64,000 nt of DNA, from contig JADFCY010000009.1 in NCBI GenBank assembly GCA_018263335.1, forward strand, positions 1 through 64,000, given 5' to 3'. The notes below the pieces were generated by a model. It made no database searches. It was not told where the DNA came from and saw only the letters and a list, made by a program, of their open reading frames with translations. This DNA comes from Methanolinea sp. (lineage in GTDB: Archaea > Halobacteriota > Methanomicrobia > Methanomicrobiales > Methanospirillaceae). Below are positions 40,367 through 49,653 of the stretch, piece by piece; position 1 is the stretch's first letter, and each line of letters begins with the position of its first letter. Made by a program: the position numbers and the translations under genes.

Positions 40367-41356
40367 TTGACAACCTATGGAATAGAATTTGTGCCTGGCA
40401 ACGTGAATGTCAAGCAGGTGGTCAATTTCTGCAAGCTCGCAGAGTCGAAGGACATTGACTACGCGTGGATCACCAACCACTACAACAACCGCCACTGCTA
40501 CCCCACCCTTGCCATGATCGCCGCCGCCACCACCACCCTGAAGATGGGGCCGGGGATCATGAACTCGTTCACCGACACGCCCGCCGCAATGGCCTCGTTT
40601 GCGTGCACGCTGAACGAGATCTCGGACGGCCGTGCGGTGCTCGGCATCGGGCCCGGTGACCTGTCCACCCTCCCGAAGCTTGCCATCAAGCCCGAGAAAC
40701 CGGTCGCACGGCTCGGAGAGGCGATCGCCCAGATCCGCAAGCTCTGTGCCGGAGAAGAGGTCAAGAAGTCGGGGATGCAGTTCTTCGACTACGACGGTGC
40801 CAAGCTCACGGGAGTAAACCTCCCTGGCAAGAAGGGCATCCCGATCTACGTCGGCGCGCAGGGGCCAAAAGTCCTCGAGCTTGCCGGGACTGTAGGAGAC
40901 GGTGCACTGATCAACGCATCCAACCCGAAGGACTTCGCCGTGGCAATCCCGATCATCAAGGCAGCCTGCGACAAGGTTGGCAAGAAGGGCTTTGACGTCG
41001 GTGCCTACACTGCAATGTCCATCGACATGAACGAGAAGAAGGCCCGGAACGCTGCCAAGATCGTCGCTGCCTTCATCGCCGCAGGCTCCCCGCCCGAGCT
41101 CCTCCAGCGCCACGGTCTTGACGCCGCAAAGGTGGCAAACATCAAGGCCGCGCTCGCCAAGTTTGACTTCAAGACCGCCGGAGAAAACGTCGATGACAAG
41201 ACCATCGATGCCTTCACCATCGCCGGAACCCCCGACACGGTCAAGCAGAAGTGCGAGGACCTGGCAAAGGCCGGTGTCACCCAGATCATCTTCGGGTCCC
41301 CACTCGGGCCTGACATGACCAACTCGATCCGCCTCCTCGGCAAGTACATTGTCTAG
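40367..41356 (+). CDS. mer: F420-dependent 5,10-methylene-H4MPT reductase
   Basis: Reduces methylene-H4MPT to methyl-H4MPT with reduced F420, a central step of methanogenesis from CO2. The 329-residue protein has the luciferase-like TIM-barrel fold, with the family start YGIEFVPG, AWITNHYNNRHCYP, GPGIMNSFTDTPAAMASF, LGIGPGDLSTL and YVGAQGPKVLELAG. A TTG start codon is supported by the Shine-Dalgarno site GAGGTGA 7 nt upstream and by the conserved N-terminus. Strongly biased codons suggest high expression. A T7 tract follows the stop (41390-41396). Confidence 0.97.
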   Translation: MTTYGIEFVPGNVNVKQVVNFCKLAESKDIDYAWITNHYNNRHCYPTLAMIAAATTTLKMGPGIMNSFTDTPAAMASFACTLNEISDGRAVLGIGPGDLSTLPKLAIKPEKPVARLGEAIAQIRKLCAGEEVKKSGMQFFDYDGAKLTGVNLPGKKGIPIYVGAQGPKVLELAGTVGDGALINASNPKDFAVAIPIIKAACDKVGKKGFDVGAYTAMSIDMNEKKARNAAKIVAAFIAAGSPPELLQRHGLDAAKVANIKAALAKFDFKTAGENVDDKTIDAFTIAGTPDTVKQKCEDLAKAGVTQIIFGSPLGPDMTNSIRLLGKYIV

Positions 41357-41439
41357 GCCTGGCGCATTCGAGCACCGGTAACACTCCCTTTTTTTCAGAC
41401 TGGTCCGGGACCTTTCGTCCTGAGATACCCAGGAGACCA

Positions 41440-42369
41440 ATGTTTCGCATCACCAGGGTCCGATCAGGGGACAGCTCGATCGAGTACCGCGAAGAGCACA
41501 TATCAGGGCTCCGGTGCAGGATCGCTCCAGGGCGGCTCAACCGAAGGCTCGACGTGGCCTACACTCCGCCGGAACAGACCGCGCTTTGCCCGTTCTGCAC
41601 CGGCCGGGTTGAGGAGACGACCCCCTGCTTTTCGGACGGGACCCGGATCGTACGGGGAGAGAGCGTCACGTTCCCGAACCTCTTTCCCTATGCAAAGTGG
41701 CACACGGTGACAGTCATCACCAGGGCTCATCACGTCGAAGCATTCACTCCCGGACAGGTAGGGGATGCGCTTATGGGGATGATGGAATCACTCGCCGGCC
41801 AGCCAGGGTTCCCGTCCATCAACTGGAACTATCTCTCCTCGGCAGGGGCTTCGATTGTCCATCCCCATCTCCAGGGGCTGGCGGACCCCGTACCCCCGCC
41901 ACTGGTGGAACGGTACCTGCGGGGCGGCGCTTCCCACCTCAGCCGTCATGGGCGCAGTTACTGGGATGACCTCCTGAAAGAGGAGCGATCCGGCCCGCGG
42001 TTCCTCTTTGGCGACGAGGTCTGCTGGCTGGCCCAGGCGGTGCCGCTCGGCGAGCGGGAGGTGCGGGCCATCCTCCCGATATCGTCCCTGCCTGATTTCG
42101 AGCCGTATGTCGAGACATTCGTTGAGGGGCTCCTCTCGGTCCTCTCGATGTACCGGAGTCTTGGGACTCATGCATTCAACATGTCCCTCTTCTTTGACCG
42201 GCCGGGAGCACCCCGCGGGTTCTCTGCGTTCTGCTCTCTTATCTCGCGCATGAACCCGAACGCATCTTCCACGAGCGATTCTGCATTCATGGAACGCCTC
42301 CACCTGGAACCGGTCATTCTTACCCTTCCCGAGGAATTGGCCGCCTATTTTACAGAATCGAGGACCTAG
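41440..42369 (+). CDS. GalT-like nucleotidyltransferase (HIT superfamily)
   Basis: A 309-residue protein related to galactose-1-phosphate uridylyltransferase. It has FPNLFPYAKWHTVTVIT (with the conserved Asn-Leu-Phe-Pro), the active-site HxHxQ in ASIVHPHLQGLADP (residues about 131-145) and a cysteine pair CPFC (about 48-51) that may bind zinc. The substrate in this lineage is not known; sugar-1-phosphate activation for glycoproteins is one option. It follows mer after 83 bp with a T-rich tract in between. Confidence 0.82.
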   Translation: MFRITRVRSGDSSIEYREEHISGLRCRIAPGRLNRRLDVAYTPPEQTALCPFCTGRVEETTPCFSDGTRIVRGESVTFPNLFPYAKWHTVTVITRAHHVEAFTPGQVGDALMGMMESLAGQPGFPSINWNYLSSAGASIVHPHLQGLADPVPPPLVERYLRGGASHLSRHGRSYWDDLLKEERSGPRFLFGDEVCWLAQAVPLGEREVRAILPISSLPDFEPYVETFVEGLLSVLSMYRSLGTHAFNMSLFFDRPGAPRGFSAFCSLISRMNPNASSTSDSAFMERLHLEPVILTLPEELAAYFTESRT

Positions 42370-42443
42370 AAAGGTATCGCCTTGAGGTAATCCGGGCGAT
42401 TAAGTCGCGCACTTTCGCGAGGGTATAAAAAAAAGGAAGATGT

Positions 42444-43283
42444 TTACTCGGGCTTGCTGATCAGCTTGGTCTTTGAGACGATCACGCCGTCTTTCTTGTG
42501 GGGTTTGCGGATGACCCCGTCACATGCCTTCTCGAGTTCACGGGCCTCGTCGCAGAGCACCGCGGCGACCCTCATCATCTCATGGGCACTGGACACGATC
42601 GGGATGTACTTCTCCCACTCCTTGGTCATGAAGCAACCCTTGACGTTGACCATTGCCACCGACTGGGCGATCTCGTACGCGGCGCGTGCCTTCGCGAGCG
42701 CGTAGGGGTTGGTGAACTCTCCGTCGACTGCCTTGTCAGAGGTGACCACGAGCTTGGGGAGTGCCAGTTCGGCGCCCTTCTTGCCTGCCTTTACCTGGTT
42801 AATGACCTGGTCGAGGGCCATCTGCAGCTTGCGGAATGCTCCGGTGATGGAGAGCACCTTCACCAGGTTGCCGTTATAGTCTGCCATCTCGATGGGGTCC
42901 AGGAACTCCCTGCGGGCGCCGATCATCGCATCGCCCTTCATGATGATGTACCCGAACTTGCCGTCCTTGATCTCTGCCCACTCCTTCTTGGTGGTCACAT
43001 CGTCGGTGATGAAGACGGTGGGGATCCCGGCTGCAAGGAGCCGCTCGCGGGCACCGGTGGGGCCGGGAAGGACACCGTTGGGGGAGACCACGATGGCAAA
43101 GTCAGGTTTCCAGGCCACCATGTTGTTCACGACGCGGTCGATGTCCTCGGGCTGGAGCTTGGTCCCGCTCGTGGCCATGAATGTCTGCATGTCCTCTCGG
43201 TCGGCTCTCTCATCAAGAAGAAGCTCGGCCATCACACCACTGGCGATATTGCCCAGTTTTGCAACTCCTACTTTCACAACCAT
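42444..43283 (-). CDS. mtd: F420-dependent methylene-H4MPT dehydrogenase
   Basis: Reduces methenyl-H4MPT to methylene-H4MPT with reduced F420, the step before Mer. The 279-residue protein starts [15 protein letters not shown] and has [36 protein letters not shown] and [18 protein letters not shown], typical of Mtd. ATG 43283 was chosen over GTG 43292 because the Shine-Dalgarno GAGGTG (complement 43290-43295) lies 6-7 nt upstream of the ATG. A T-rich tract follows the stop (complement 42427-42434). It is convergent with the GalT-like gene and divergent from tfx. Confidence 0.97.
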   Translation of the reverse strand: MVVKVGVAKLGNIASGVMAELLLDERADREDMQTFMATSGTKLQPEDIDRVVNNMVAWKPDFAIVVSPNGVLPGPTGARERLLAAGIPTVFITDDVTTKKEWAEIKDGKFGYIIMKGDAMIGARREFLDPIEMADYNGNLVKVLSITGAFRKLQMALDQVINQVKAGKKGAELALPKLVVTSDKAVDGEFTNPYALAKARAAYEIAQSVAMVNVKGCFMTKEWEKYIPIVSSAHEMMRVAAVLCDEARELEKACDGVIRKPHKKDGVIVSKTKLISKPE

Positions 43284-43331
43284 GTAATACACCTCATTTT
43301 TGGTGATAACAGGTTACTATTCGCCGGTGCG

Positions 43332-43339
43332 AATATAAA
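43332..43339 (-). promoter_or_regulatory. TATA box of mtd
   Basis: On the minus strand the box TTTATATT lies about 50 bp upstream of the mtd ATG. This predicts a leader of about 25 nt that contains the Shine-Dalgarno site. Confidence 0.55.
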
Positions 43340-43499
43340 CGTTTTGAAATCTTTTTTTTTGCGAATAATGGCTAATTCTTCGTTTAACGATGAATTCACG
43401 GGAGGACATCCCCTGCAACGCCCGGGCCTCCTCCTCGCGGGGGTGAGACAGGGAAAAGTTAACGAAAAGTGTTTAAGTCTACTGATCGTATCCAGTAGC

Positions 43500-43904
43500 A
43501 TGAAAGACGGGCTGCTGACGGATCGGCAGAAGGAAGTCCTGCGATACAGGAAGCAGGGGCTTACCCAGCAGCAGATTGCAGATATCATTCACACTTCGAA
43601 GGCAAACGTCTGTACCATCGAGAAATCGGCAGTGGAGAACATCAACAGGGCGAAAGAGACACTGGAGTTCCTGTACACGCTGGATGCCACCCACCTCTGC
43701 AATATCCCCGCAGGGACAGACCTTCTTGATGTCGCAACCCTGATCTACCAGGAAGCGGAGAAGATGGGCATCAAGGTGAAGTACGATACCATCTCGCTTA
43801 TCAACAAGATGCGGGATTCTGCACCGGAACGCTTCAAAGCCCGTTTTGTGAAGGAAAATATCGCGGTATACATCAACGAGGACGGGGAGTTGTACTTCGG
43901 ATAA
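43500..43904 (+). CDS. tfx: Tfx family DNA-binding protein
   Basis: A 134-residue regulator. The N-terminal HTH (residues about 5-45) has LLTDRQKEVLRYRKQGLTQQQIADIIHTSKANVCTIEKSA, the hallmark of Tfx, first described as a protein binding near the fmdECB operon (molybdenum formylmethanofuran dehydrogenase). The C-terminal part (about 60-134) is the Tfx-specific domain with YDTISLINKMRDSAPERFKARFV. The gene lies divergent from mtd, so control of C1-pathway genes is plausible. gtttaag at about 43470 is a possible TATA box for a leaderless transcript starting at ATG 43500. Confidence 0.9.
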   Translation: MKDGLLTDRQKEVLRYRKQGLTQQQIADIIHTSKANVCTIEKSAVENINRAKETLEFLYTLDATHLCNIPAGTDLLDVATLIYQEAEKMGIKVKYDTISLINKMRDSAPERFKARFVKENIAVYINEDGELYFG

Positions 43905-44488
43905 CCGCGCACCCCTCCCGGACTGGAACAAGATTTATATTCATTTCCCTCGTATAATAAAGGAAGCCTATATGAGGTTCCATATGCGCCCCGGCACCAG
44001 GTGCCAGGAGATGGAGGCTCATCAAAGGTCGGGGGCACGAGTCCTTCTGGGCCCGTGCCTTTGTATGAGTATGTGGTGAGCAATCACCACCGGATGACAC
44101 GGTGGATCTGAAAGAGGCGAGAAGGGCGGACGTATCCTCTGGGATATGAGCCCGGTACCGGGCCCGGGGTGGCCGGTACACGCCCGTTTCAGGATCTCTT
44201 TCGCGAGACAGGTCACAGGGGAGACGGCCAGGAACCAGAGAAAAGGCCGCCTTTCCGGGGTACTGCACCAAAAGAGGGGATCTCCCTCTTCGCACCGCTG
44301 CGGCGATGCCCCGGGTGCCCGGACAGATTCCAGGCATCCTTCTTTGGGCACCGGCATGCCAGCGGCCCGGAAACATCACTCATATCCGGTGTACAATCGG
44401 CCGATATTAGGCGAGTGAAACCGATTAGGTTCGGTTCAGGCCATGAAATGGCCAACGTTCCAGTCATTAGTGCAGGATTGATTGAACC
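43905..44488 (+). ncRNA. Hairpin-rich leader or independent RNA before the ribosomal operon
   Basis: About 580 bp without a protein gene. The TATA-like gatttatattc (43932-43942) predicts a start near 43965. Then follow, in order: a 12-bp imperfect stem (43972-43983 with 44011-44022) enclosing GGCACC/GGTGCC; a stem GGCACG/CGTGCC (44034-44059); GTGGTGA/TCACCAC closed by a GCAA tetraloop (44073-44090); a further AGAGG/CCTCT stem; and AAGAGGG/CCCTCTT near 44269-44287. Either this is the 5' leader of the ribosomal operon, perhaps with a regulatory role, or a separate structured RNA. No RNase P, tRNA or known riboswitch motif was recognised. Confidence 0.45.
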
Positions 44489-45502
44489 ATGCCAAAGATA
44501 AACCAGCCAAGAAAAGGATCCCTTGCCTTCAGTCCCCGCAAGAGGGCCAAGAGCCCGGTACCGAAGTACCAGTCCTGGCCTTCCTACCAGGGGAACCCGA
44601 TACTGCAGGGCTTTGCCGGCTACAAGGTAGGCATGACCCACGTGATCATGGTCGACGATCACAAAAACAGCCCGACCGAGGGCAAGGACATCATGGTCCC
44701 TGTCACGGTCGTGGAGATCCCGGCGATGAAGGTCGCCGCGATCAGGGCATACGGCAGGGACTCCTACGGCAAGCACCCCATCATCGAGGTGTGGGCAGGG
44801 GACCTTGACCGCGCCCTGGAGAGGCGGATCACGCCACCGAAGCAGTATGACGGAGAAACCGCAAAAGCGGTGATAAAGGACGCGATTGCGAGGGGCATCG
44901 TCGCAGAACTCTTTGCAGTGATGCATACCCTTCCACACGAAGTATCAGGCGTTCCAAAGAAAGTGCCCGAGATCATGGAGATCAGGGTTGCCGGGGGTTC
45001 GGCCGAGCAGCAGTTCGCGTTCCTCGAGGGCCTGCTTGGAAAAGAAGTCGACTTAAAGAGCGTGATACAGCCCGGTGCATACGCGGACATCACGGCCATC
45101 ACCACCGGAAAGGGGACCCAGGGCCCGGTGAAGCGCTGGGGGATAAAACTCCGGAAGCGCAAGCATTCCCGTGGCGGGAAGAAGCGCCACGTGGGCAACC
45201 TGGGGCCATGGAACCCCCACCACGTGCGCTGGCAGGTCCCCCAGATGGGACAGATGGGGTACCAGCAGAGGACCGAGTTCAACAAGCGCATCCTCAAGAT
45301 CGGGGAGAATGGAGCCGAGATCAGCCCGGCAGGCGGATTCATGCACTACGGTGTGCTGAAGAACCCCTATGTCCTGATCAAGGGCTCGATCCCCGGCCCG
45401 GTCAAGCGCCTGGTGCGCATCCGCCCCGCCATGCGGCAGGGCGAGCACGTGGTCAGGCAGCCATCGATTGAGTTCGTGAGCGTGGAGAGCAAGCAGGGGT
45501 GA
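44489..45502 (+). CDS. rpl3: Ribosomal protein uL3
   Basis: Large-subunit protein near the peptidyl-transferase centre. The 337-residue archaeal form has the opening [32 protein letters not shown] (residues about 47-56) and the [25 protein letters not shown] region that contacts rRNA. It is the first gene of the large ribosomal operon. Only a weak GTGAT-like Shine-Dalgarno remnant (ttgattgaacc) precedes the ATG. Confidence 0.98.
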   Translation: MPKINQPRKGSLAFSPRKRAKSPVPKYQSWPSYQGNPILQGFAGYKVGMTHVIMVDDHKNSPTEGKDIMVPVTVVEIPAMKVAAIRAYGRDSYGKHPIIEVWAGDLDRALERRITPPKQYDGETAKAVIKDAIARGIVAELFAVMHTLPHEVSGVPKKVPEIMEIRVAGGSAEQQFAFLEGLLGKEVDLKSVIQPGAYADITAITTGKGTQGPVKRWGIKLRKRKHSRGGKKRHVGNLGPWNPHHVRWQVPQMGQMGYQQRTEFNKRILKIGENGAEISPAGGFMHYGVLKNPYVLIKGSIPGPVKRLVRIRPAMRQGEHVVRQPSIEFVSVESKQG

Positions 45503-45509
45503 GAGAGCG

Positions 45510-46256
45510 ATGAAAGCACAGGTATTTTCACTCGACGGATCGGTCGCAGGGGAGATCGAACTCCCGCCGGTGTTCACTGAAGAGTTCCGGCCTGACCTGA
45601 TCAAGAAGGCGGTCATCGCCCTTCAGAGCACACGACGCCAGCCCCACGGGACATACCCCTATGCCGGCATCCTGTCCTCTGCGGAGAGCTGGGGATCAGG
45701 GCGCGGCGTGGCGCAGCTCCCGAGGATCAAGGGAGGTTCCCGGGCCGCGAAGATCCCGCAGGCCAAGGGTGGCCGCGAGGCGCATCCCCCAGTAATCCAG
45801 AAGGTCCTGGCCCGCCAGATCAACAAGAAAGAGAAGCAGAAGGCATTCCGCTCGGCGCTTGCCGCAACGGTATGCGAAGACCTGGTAAGGTCCCGCGGGC
45901 ACGCCTTCTCATGCCCCGTACCCCTCGTGATGGAGGACCGCTTCGGCGAGCTCGGCAAGACGAGCGAGATCATCTCGGCCCTGGCCGCGGTGGGCGCACT
46001 CCAGGACGTGGAGCGGGCGAAGGCGAGCAAGAAGGTCCGTGCAGGACGCGGAAAGATGAGGGGCCGCCGCTACAAGCAGAGGAAGAGCCTCCTGATCGTG
46101 ACCGCGGACGCGCCCCTTCGGGCGGCAGGGAACCTTGCCGGAGTGGATATCGCGACGGTTGACCAGTTGAACTGCGAGCTCCTTGCACCGGGGACTCAGG
46201 CCGGCAGGCTTACCCTCTGGACAGAGAGCGCGCTCAAGAGGCTGGGAGGGCAGTGA
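45510..46256 (+). CDS. rpl4: Ribosomal protein uL4
   Basis: Large-subunit protein whose loop lines the exit tunnel. The 248-residue archaeal type has the tunnel loop WGSGRGVAQLPRIKGGSRAAKIPQAKGG around residues 55-85 and KMRGRRYKQRKSLLIV near 178-195. It starts 7 bp after rpl3; GGTGAGAGAGCG supplies the Shine-Dalgarno site. Confidence 0.98.
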   Translation: MKAQVFSLDGSVAGEIELPPVFTEEFRPDLIKKAVIALQSTRRQPHGTYPYAGILSSAESWGSGRGVAQLPRIKGGSRAAKIPQAKGGREAHPPVIQKVLARQINKKEKQKAFRSALAATVCEDLVRSRGHAFSCPVPLVMEDRFGELGKTSEIISALAAVGALQDVERAKASKKVRAGRGKMRGRRYKQRKSLLIVTADAPLRAAGNLAGVDIATVDQLNCELLAPGTQAGRLTLWTESALKRLGGQ

Positions 46257-46257
46257 C

Positions 46258-46506
46258 ATGGTGCTCCGTTACCCGTTCGTCACAGAGAAGGCCATGATGA
46301 TGCTCGAGAACCAGAACAAGCTGCAGTTCATGGTGGACAGCAACGCCACAAAGAACCAGATCAAGCGGGAGATCGAGCGAACTTTCGAACAGGAAGTCAC
46401 CCATGTGTCCACCATGATGGCCATGGATGGCAGGAAGAAGGCGGTAATCAGTTTCGCGAATGAGAAGGCGGCCGAGGAGATCCTCAGCCGGCTTGGCATC
46501 ATGTAG
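46258..46506 (+). CDS. rpl23: Ribosomal protein uL23
   Basis: An 82-residue protein at the exit of the ribosomal tunnel, docking site for the signal recognition particle. RYPFVTEKAMMMLENQNKLQFMVD at the N-terminus is diagnostic. ATG 46258 begins one base after the rpl4 stop; longer in-frame sequence upstream overlaps rpl4 and is not used. Confidence 0.97.
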   Translation: MVLRYPFVTEKAMMMLENQNKLQFMVDSNATKNQIKREIERTFEQEVTHVSTMMAMDGRKKAVISFANEKAAEEILSRLGIM

Positions 46507-46515
46507 GTGGGGAAG

Positions 46516-47232
46516 ATGGGACATCGCATTACCACACAGAGCCGGGGGAAAGGAGGTCCGACCTACCGGGCTCCCTCCCACCGGTACAAGGCCGCACTGC
46601 GGCACGTGAGCAGCGGCGAGAGCACGGTGCGCGGCCGGGTCGAGGATATCGAGCATGACCCGGCAAGGCACGCCCCGATAGCCCTGGTGAGGCTCGAGAC
46701 CGGGAGCAAGGTCTACATGCTGATCACCGAGGGAATGGGCGTCGGCGACAGGGTCGCATGGGGACCGGAGGCCGAGATAAGGAACGGGAACACCCTTCCC
46801 CTGGGCGAGATCCCGACCGGGACCTACGTCTGCAACATCGAGGCGCAGCCAAACGACGGAGGCAAGTTCGTCCGTTCTGGTGGCGTCCAGGCGGTCGTCG
46901 TCGACAAGAGCGAGGGCCGCGTGGGTGTCACCATGCCGAGCGGCAAGACCAAGTGGTTCAACGATCGCTGCCGGGCGACGGTAGGGATCGTTGCCGGCGG
47001 AGGCCGGGGAGAGAAGCCCTTCGTCAAGGCTGGAAAGAAGTACCACAAGATGCGGAACACTGCATCCAACTGGCCCCGCGTCAGGGGTGTTGCCATGAAC
47101 GTGATCGACCACCCGTTTGGCGGTGGAGGACATCAGCACCCTGGGCGGCCGAAGACGGTCGCAAGGGGCACCTCCCCCGGACGGGCGGTAGGGCACATGG
47201 CAGCAAGGAGAACCGGGCTTTCGAAGAAGTGA
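46516..47232 (+). CDS. rpl2: Ribosomal protein uL2
   Basis: A 238-residue protein needed for subunit joining and peptidyl transfer. It has GKGGPTYRAPSHRYKAALRH at the N-terminus and the C-terminal VAMNVIDHPFGGGGHQHPGRP with the universally conserved His. ATG 46516 was chosen because AGGTGGGG lies 5 nt before it; a GTG at 46507 is in frame but would coincide with that site. Confidence 0.98.
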   Translation: MGHRITTQSRGKGGPTYRAPSHRYKAALRHVSSGESTVRGRVEDIEHDPARHAPIALVRLETGSKVYMLITEGMGVGDRVAWGPEAEIRNGNTLPLGEIPTGTYVCNIEAQPNDGGKFVRSGGVQAVVVDKSEGRVGVTMPSGKTKWFNDRCRATVGIVAGGGRGEKPFVKAGKKYHKMRNTASNWPRVRGVAMNVIDHPFGGGGHQHPGRPKTVARGTSPGRAVGHMAARRTGLSKK

Positions 47233-47241
47233 GGGAAAAAC

Positions 47242-47655
47242 ATGGCAAAGAAGACACAGAAGAGACTTCCAAGGCGGCGCGAGGAGTTCACCTACAGGGG
47301 ATTCCGGCTTGATGACCTTCGCGCGATGGGAAGATCCGAGCTGATCCCGCTGATGCCCTCCCGCGCCCGCCGCAAGGTGATTCGCGGCCTGACCCGAGGC
47401 GAAGAGCACCTCCTCACCCAGTTCCGGAAAGGCGACGGGGCCATCCGGACCCACCTGCGTGACATGATCATCATGCCCGAGATGGTGGGAAGTGCGGTGG
47501 AGATCCACAACGGCAAGGAGTTCGTGAAGGTCGAGCTGCAACCCGAATCCCTCTTCCATTACCTGGGCGAATTCGCCCTCACGAGGAAGAAGGTGAGCCA
47601 CGGGAGCGCCGGTATCGGTGCAACCCGGTCGAGCAAGTACGTGCCGCTGAAGTGA
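47242..47655 (+). CDS. rps19: Ribosomal protein uS19
   Basis: A 137-residue small-subunit head protein. The archaeal/eukaryal form has the extra N-terminus KKTQKRLPRRREEFTYRG and the conserved VEIHNGKEFVKVELQPESLFHYLGEFALTRKKVSHG. It lies 9 bp after rpl2. Confidence 0.98.
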   Translation: MAKKTQKRLPRRREEFTYRGFRLDDLRAMGRSELIPLMPSRARRKVIRGLTRGEEHLLTQFRKGDGAIRTHLRDMIIMPEMVGSAVEIHNGKEFVKVELQPESLFHYLGEFALTRKKVSHGSAGIGATRSSKYVPLK

Positions 47656-47662
47656 TTGAACA

Positions 47663-48124
47663 ATGGCAAGAACACATTATTCCCAGGAAATCGGGGGCGA
47701 CAACGTGGCGCGGGGGAAGGCAAACGAGCTCCCCATCTCCCCCAAGCACGCCATGGAGATTGCCAGCTTCATCAAGTTCAAGCGCACGGGAGAGGCCATC
47801 TCCTACCTCGAGCAGGTCATCGACCAGAAGAAGGCCATCCCATTCCGGAGGTTCAACCGGAAGGTGGCCCACAAGCGCGGCCTGCCCGGCTGGGACGCGG
47901 GGCGCTACCCAAAGAAAGCGTCCCACGCCTATATCAGGCTCCTGCAGTCAGTCGTAAAGAATGCCGAGTACATCGGTCTCGATACTGAGAACCTGGAGAT
48001 CGTGCATGTCTCGGCAAACCGCGGCCGCGGCTTCCGGGGCATGTTCCCCAGGGCCATGGGCAGGGCGACTCCCAAGCGCAGGGAGACCGTGAACATCGAG
48101 ATAGTGGTCAGGGAAGTGCAGTAA
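47663..48124 (+). CDS. rpl22: Ribosomal protein uL22
   Basis: A 153-residue large-subunit protein with a beta-hairpin reaching into the tunnel. [23 protein letters not shown] and [23 protein letters not shown] mark the archaeal family. The stop TAA shares its last base with the ATG of rps3 (TAATG). Confidence 0.98.
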   Translation: MARTHYSQEIGGDNVARGKANELPISPKHAMEIASFIKFKRTGEAISYLEQVIDQKKAIPFRRFNRKVAHKRGLPGWDAGRYPKKASHAYIRLLQSVVKNAEYIGLDTENLEIVHVSANRGRGFRGMFPRAMGRATPKRRETVNIEIVVREVQ

Positions 48125-48837
48125 TGGCAGTAGAGAGAAAATTCGTGGCTGAAGGCGTACGAAAGGCCCGCGTGGAGAAGCACTTAAAGAAGGAGCTGAA
48201 AAGGGCCGGGTACGGAGGCATGGACCTGCAGCGCACTCCCCTCGGGACCCAGGTCACCATATTCGCGGAGAAGCCCGGTATCGTGATCGGAAAGGGAGGG
48301 AAAGTGGTACGCCAGCTCACCCAGGACCTCGCAACCGATTTCGCGGTCGAGTCCCCCCAGATCGAGGTGCAGCAGGTTCCAAATCCCAGTTTCAATGCCC
48401 AGATCATGGCAGAAAGGCTGGCAAACGCGCTGGAGCGCGGCTGGTACTTCAGGAAGGCCGGCCAGAGCATCATCCGCAGGGTGATGGAGGCCGGTGCGCT
48501 CGGCTGCGAGGTGGTCATCGCCGGGAAGCTGACTGGTGCACGGGCACGCGTCCAGAAGTTCTCGGACGGCTACATCAAGCACTGCGGTGAGCCTTCGAAC
48601 ACCATCGTCGAGAAAGGATACGCCGTTGCGGTCAAGAAACTGGGGGTAATCGGTGTGCAGGTCAAAATCATCCCTGCCGGTGCAAAGATACCCGACCACT
48701 TCGAGGTGACTGCAAAGCGTGAGAAGCCACGGGTGACCGAGGAGATCGCCGTCACCGCGGTAGGCGAAGAGATCATCGACGACATCCCGGAAGGGCCCGA
48801 CGACTTCGACGAAGAGAAGCTGCTGGGGAGGAAGTAG
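48124..48837 (+). CDS. rps3: Ribosomal protein uS3
   Basis: A 237-residue protein at the mRNA entry channel. The KH domain has GIVIGKGGKVVRQLTQ (about residues 55-70), followed by the C-terminal domain with QSIIRRVMEAGALGCEVVIAGKLTGARARVQKF. The C-terminal tail (about 200-237) is acidic, as in other methanogens. It overlaps rpl22 by 1 nt and abuts rpl29. Confidence 0.98.
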   Translation: MAVERKFVAEGVRKARVEKHLKKELKRAGYGGMDLQRTPLGTQVTIFAEKPGIVIGKGGKVVRQLTQDLATDFAVESPQIEVQQVPNPSFNAQIMAERLANALERGWYFRKAGQSIIRRVMEAGALGCEVVIAGKLTGARARVQKFSDGYIKHCGEPSNTIVEKGYAVAVKKLGVIGVQVKIIPAGAKIPDHFEVTAKREKPRVTEEIAVTAVGEEIIDDIPEGPDDFDEEKLLGRK

Positions 48838-49041
48838 ATGGCGATATTCCGTGCTCAGGAAGTACGGCAGCTCTCCGACGTGGAGCTGCAGGAGCAGATG
48901 GAGAAGCTCAGGATGGAGCTCATCCAGCACAACGGGAAGGTCAGCGCAGGGGGTTCCACCGAGAACCCGGGCAGGATCAGGGAACTGCGCCGGACCATTG
49001 CCCGGATAAAGACCGAAGCGAACAGCAGGAGACGCGGGTGA
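48838..49041 (+). CDS. rpl29: Ribosomal protein uL29
   Basis: A 67-residue protein made of two long helices, located at the tunnel exit beside uL23. RAQEVRQLSDVELQEQMEKLRMELIQHNGKVSAGG and NPGRIRELRRTIARIKT are typical. It starts directly after the rps3 stop codon. Confidence 0.97.
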   Translation: MAIFRAQEVRQLSDVELQEQMEKLRMELIQHNGKVSAGGSTENPGRIRELRRTIARIKTEANSRRRG

Positions 49042-49042
49042 G

Positions 49043-49327
49043 ATGATCTCCCCCCAGAACATCCTCAGGCACGAACTCATTGGCCTGGATGTCGCGGTGG
49101 TGGAGGCAAGCAACCCTGCGCTGACTGGCCTCTCGGGGCAGATTATCGATGAGACCAGGAACACACTGGTCATCCGGTGTGACCGTGGGGACAAGAGGGT
49201 CCAGAAACACAGGACCCGCTTCCGCGTCACCCTTCCGGATGGCGTCCTGGTGGAGATAGACGGCTCCGCGCTGGTCATGGCACCAGAGAGGCGGATCAGC
49301 GCATTGCACAAGACCAGAGGGAAATAA
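49043..49327 (+). CDS. rnp1: RNase P protein component 1 (Rpp29/Rnp1)
   Basis: Protein subunit of archaeal RNase P, which matures tRNA 5' ends. The 94-residue protein is a Sm-like beta barrel with [39 protein letters not shown]. Its place between rpl29 and rps17 is the usual euryarchaeal one; the SUI1 (aIF1) gene often found here in other lineages is absent. Its stop shares a base with the rps17 start. Confidence 0.95.
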   Translation: MISPQNILRHELIGLDVAVVEASNPALTGLSGQIIDETRNTLVIRCDRGDKRVQKHRTRFRVTLPDGVLVEIDGSALVMAPERRISALHKTRGK

Positions 49328-49653
49328 TGGCAAACAACATCGGATTGAGCGTCAGGCAGCCCGAAAGGGACTGTAACGACGCAAATTGTCCGTTTCACGG
49401 CACTTTGCCGGTGCGCGGCCAGGTGATCACCGGCAAAGTCGTGAGCGACCGGATGATTGGAACGGTGGTGGTAGAGCGGGCATACCTGCACTACGTGGGC
49501 AAATACAACCGCTACGAGAAGCGGAACAGCAAGATCCATGCCCACAACCCACCCTGCATTCAGGCGAAGACCGGTGATACCGTGCGCATCGCTGAGTGCA
49601 GGCCGCTCTCTAAGACTACCACCTTTGTCGTGGTGGAGGTGCAGCCATCATGA
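49327..49653 (+). CDS. rps17: Ribosomal protein uS17
   Basis: A 108-residue OB-fold protein of the small subunit. The archaeal form has the N-terminal [28 protein letters not shown] and [19 protein letters not shown]. Overlaps rnp1 by 1 nt and rpl14 by 4 nt. Confidence 0.97.
   Translation: MANNIGLSVRQPERDCNDANCPFHGTLPVRGQVITGKVVSDRMIGTVVVERAYLHYVGKYNRYEKRNSKIHAHNPPCIQAKTGDTVRIAECRPLSKTTTFVVVEVQPS

Noticed and set aside
42498..43904. A 468-codon frame reading through mtd (antisense) into tfx
   Set aside because: The part before 43500 is antisense to mtd; the Tfx family starts at ATG 43500.
43972..44488. RNase P RNA as identity of the structured region before the ribosomal operon
   Set aside because: The conserved P4 segments of archaeal RNase P RNA (GAGGAAAGTCC-like and ACAGAAxCCGGCT-like) were looked for and not found.
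46234..49545. Long minus-strand frames opposite the ribosomal genes (46234-47601 and 48184-49545)
   Set aside because: They mirror well-identified ribosomal genes and have no family similarity.
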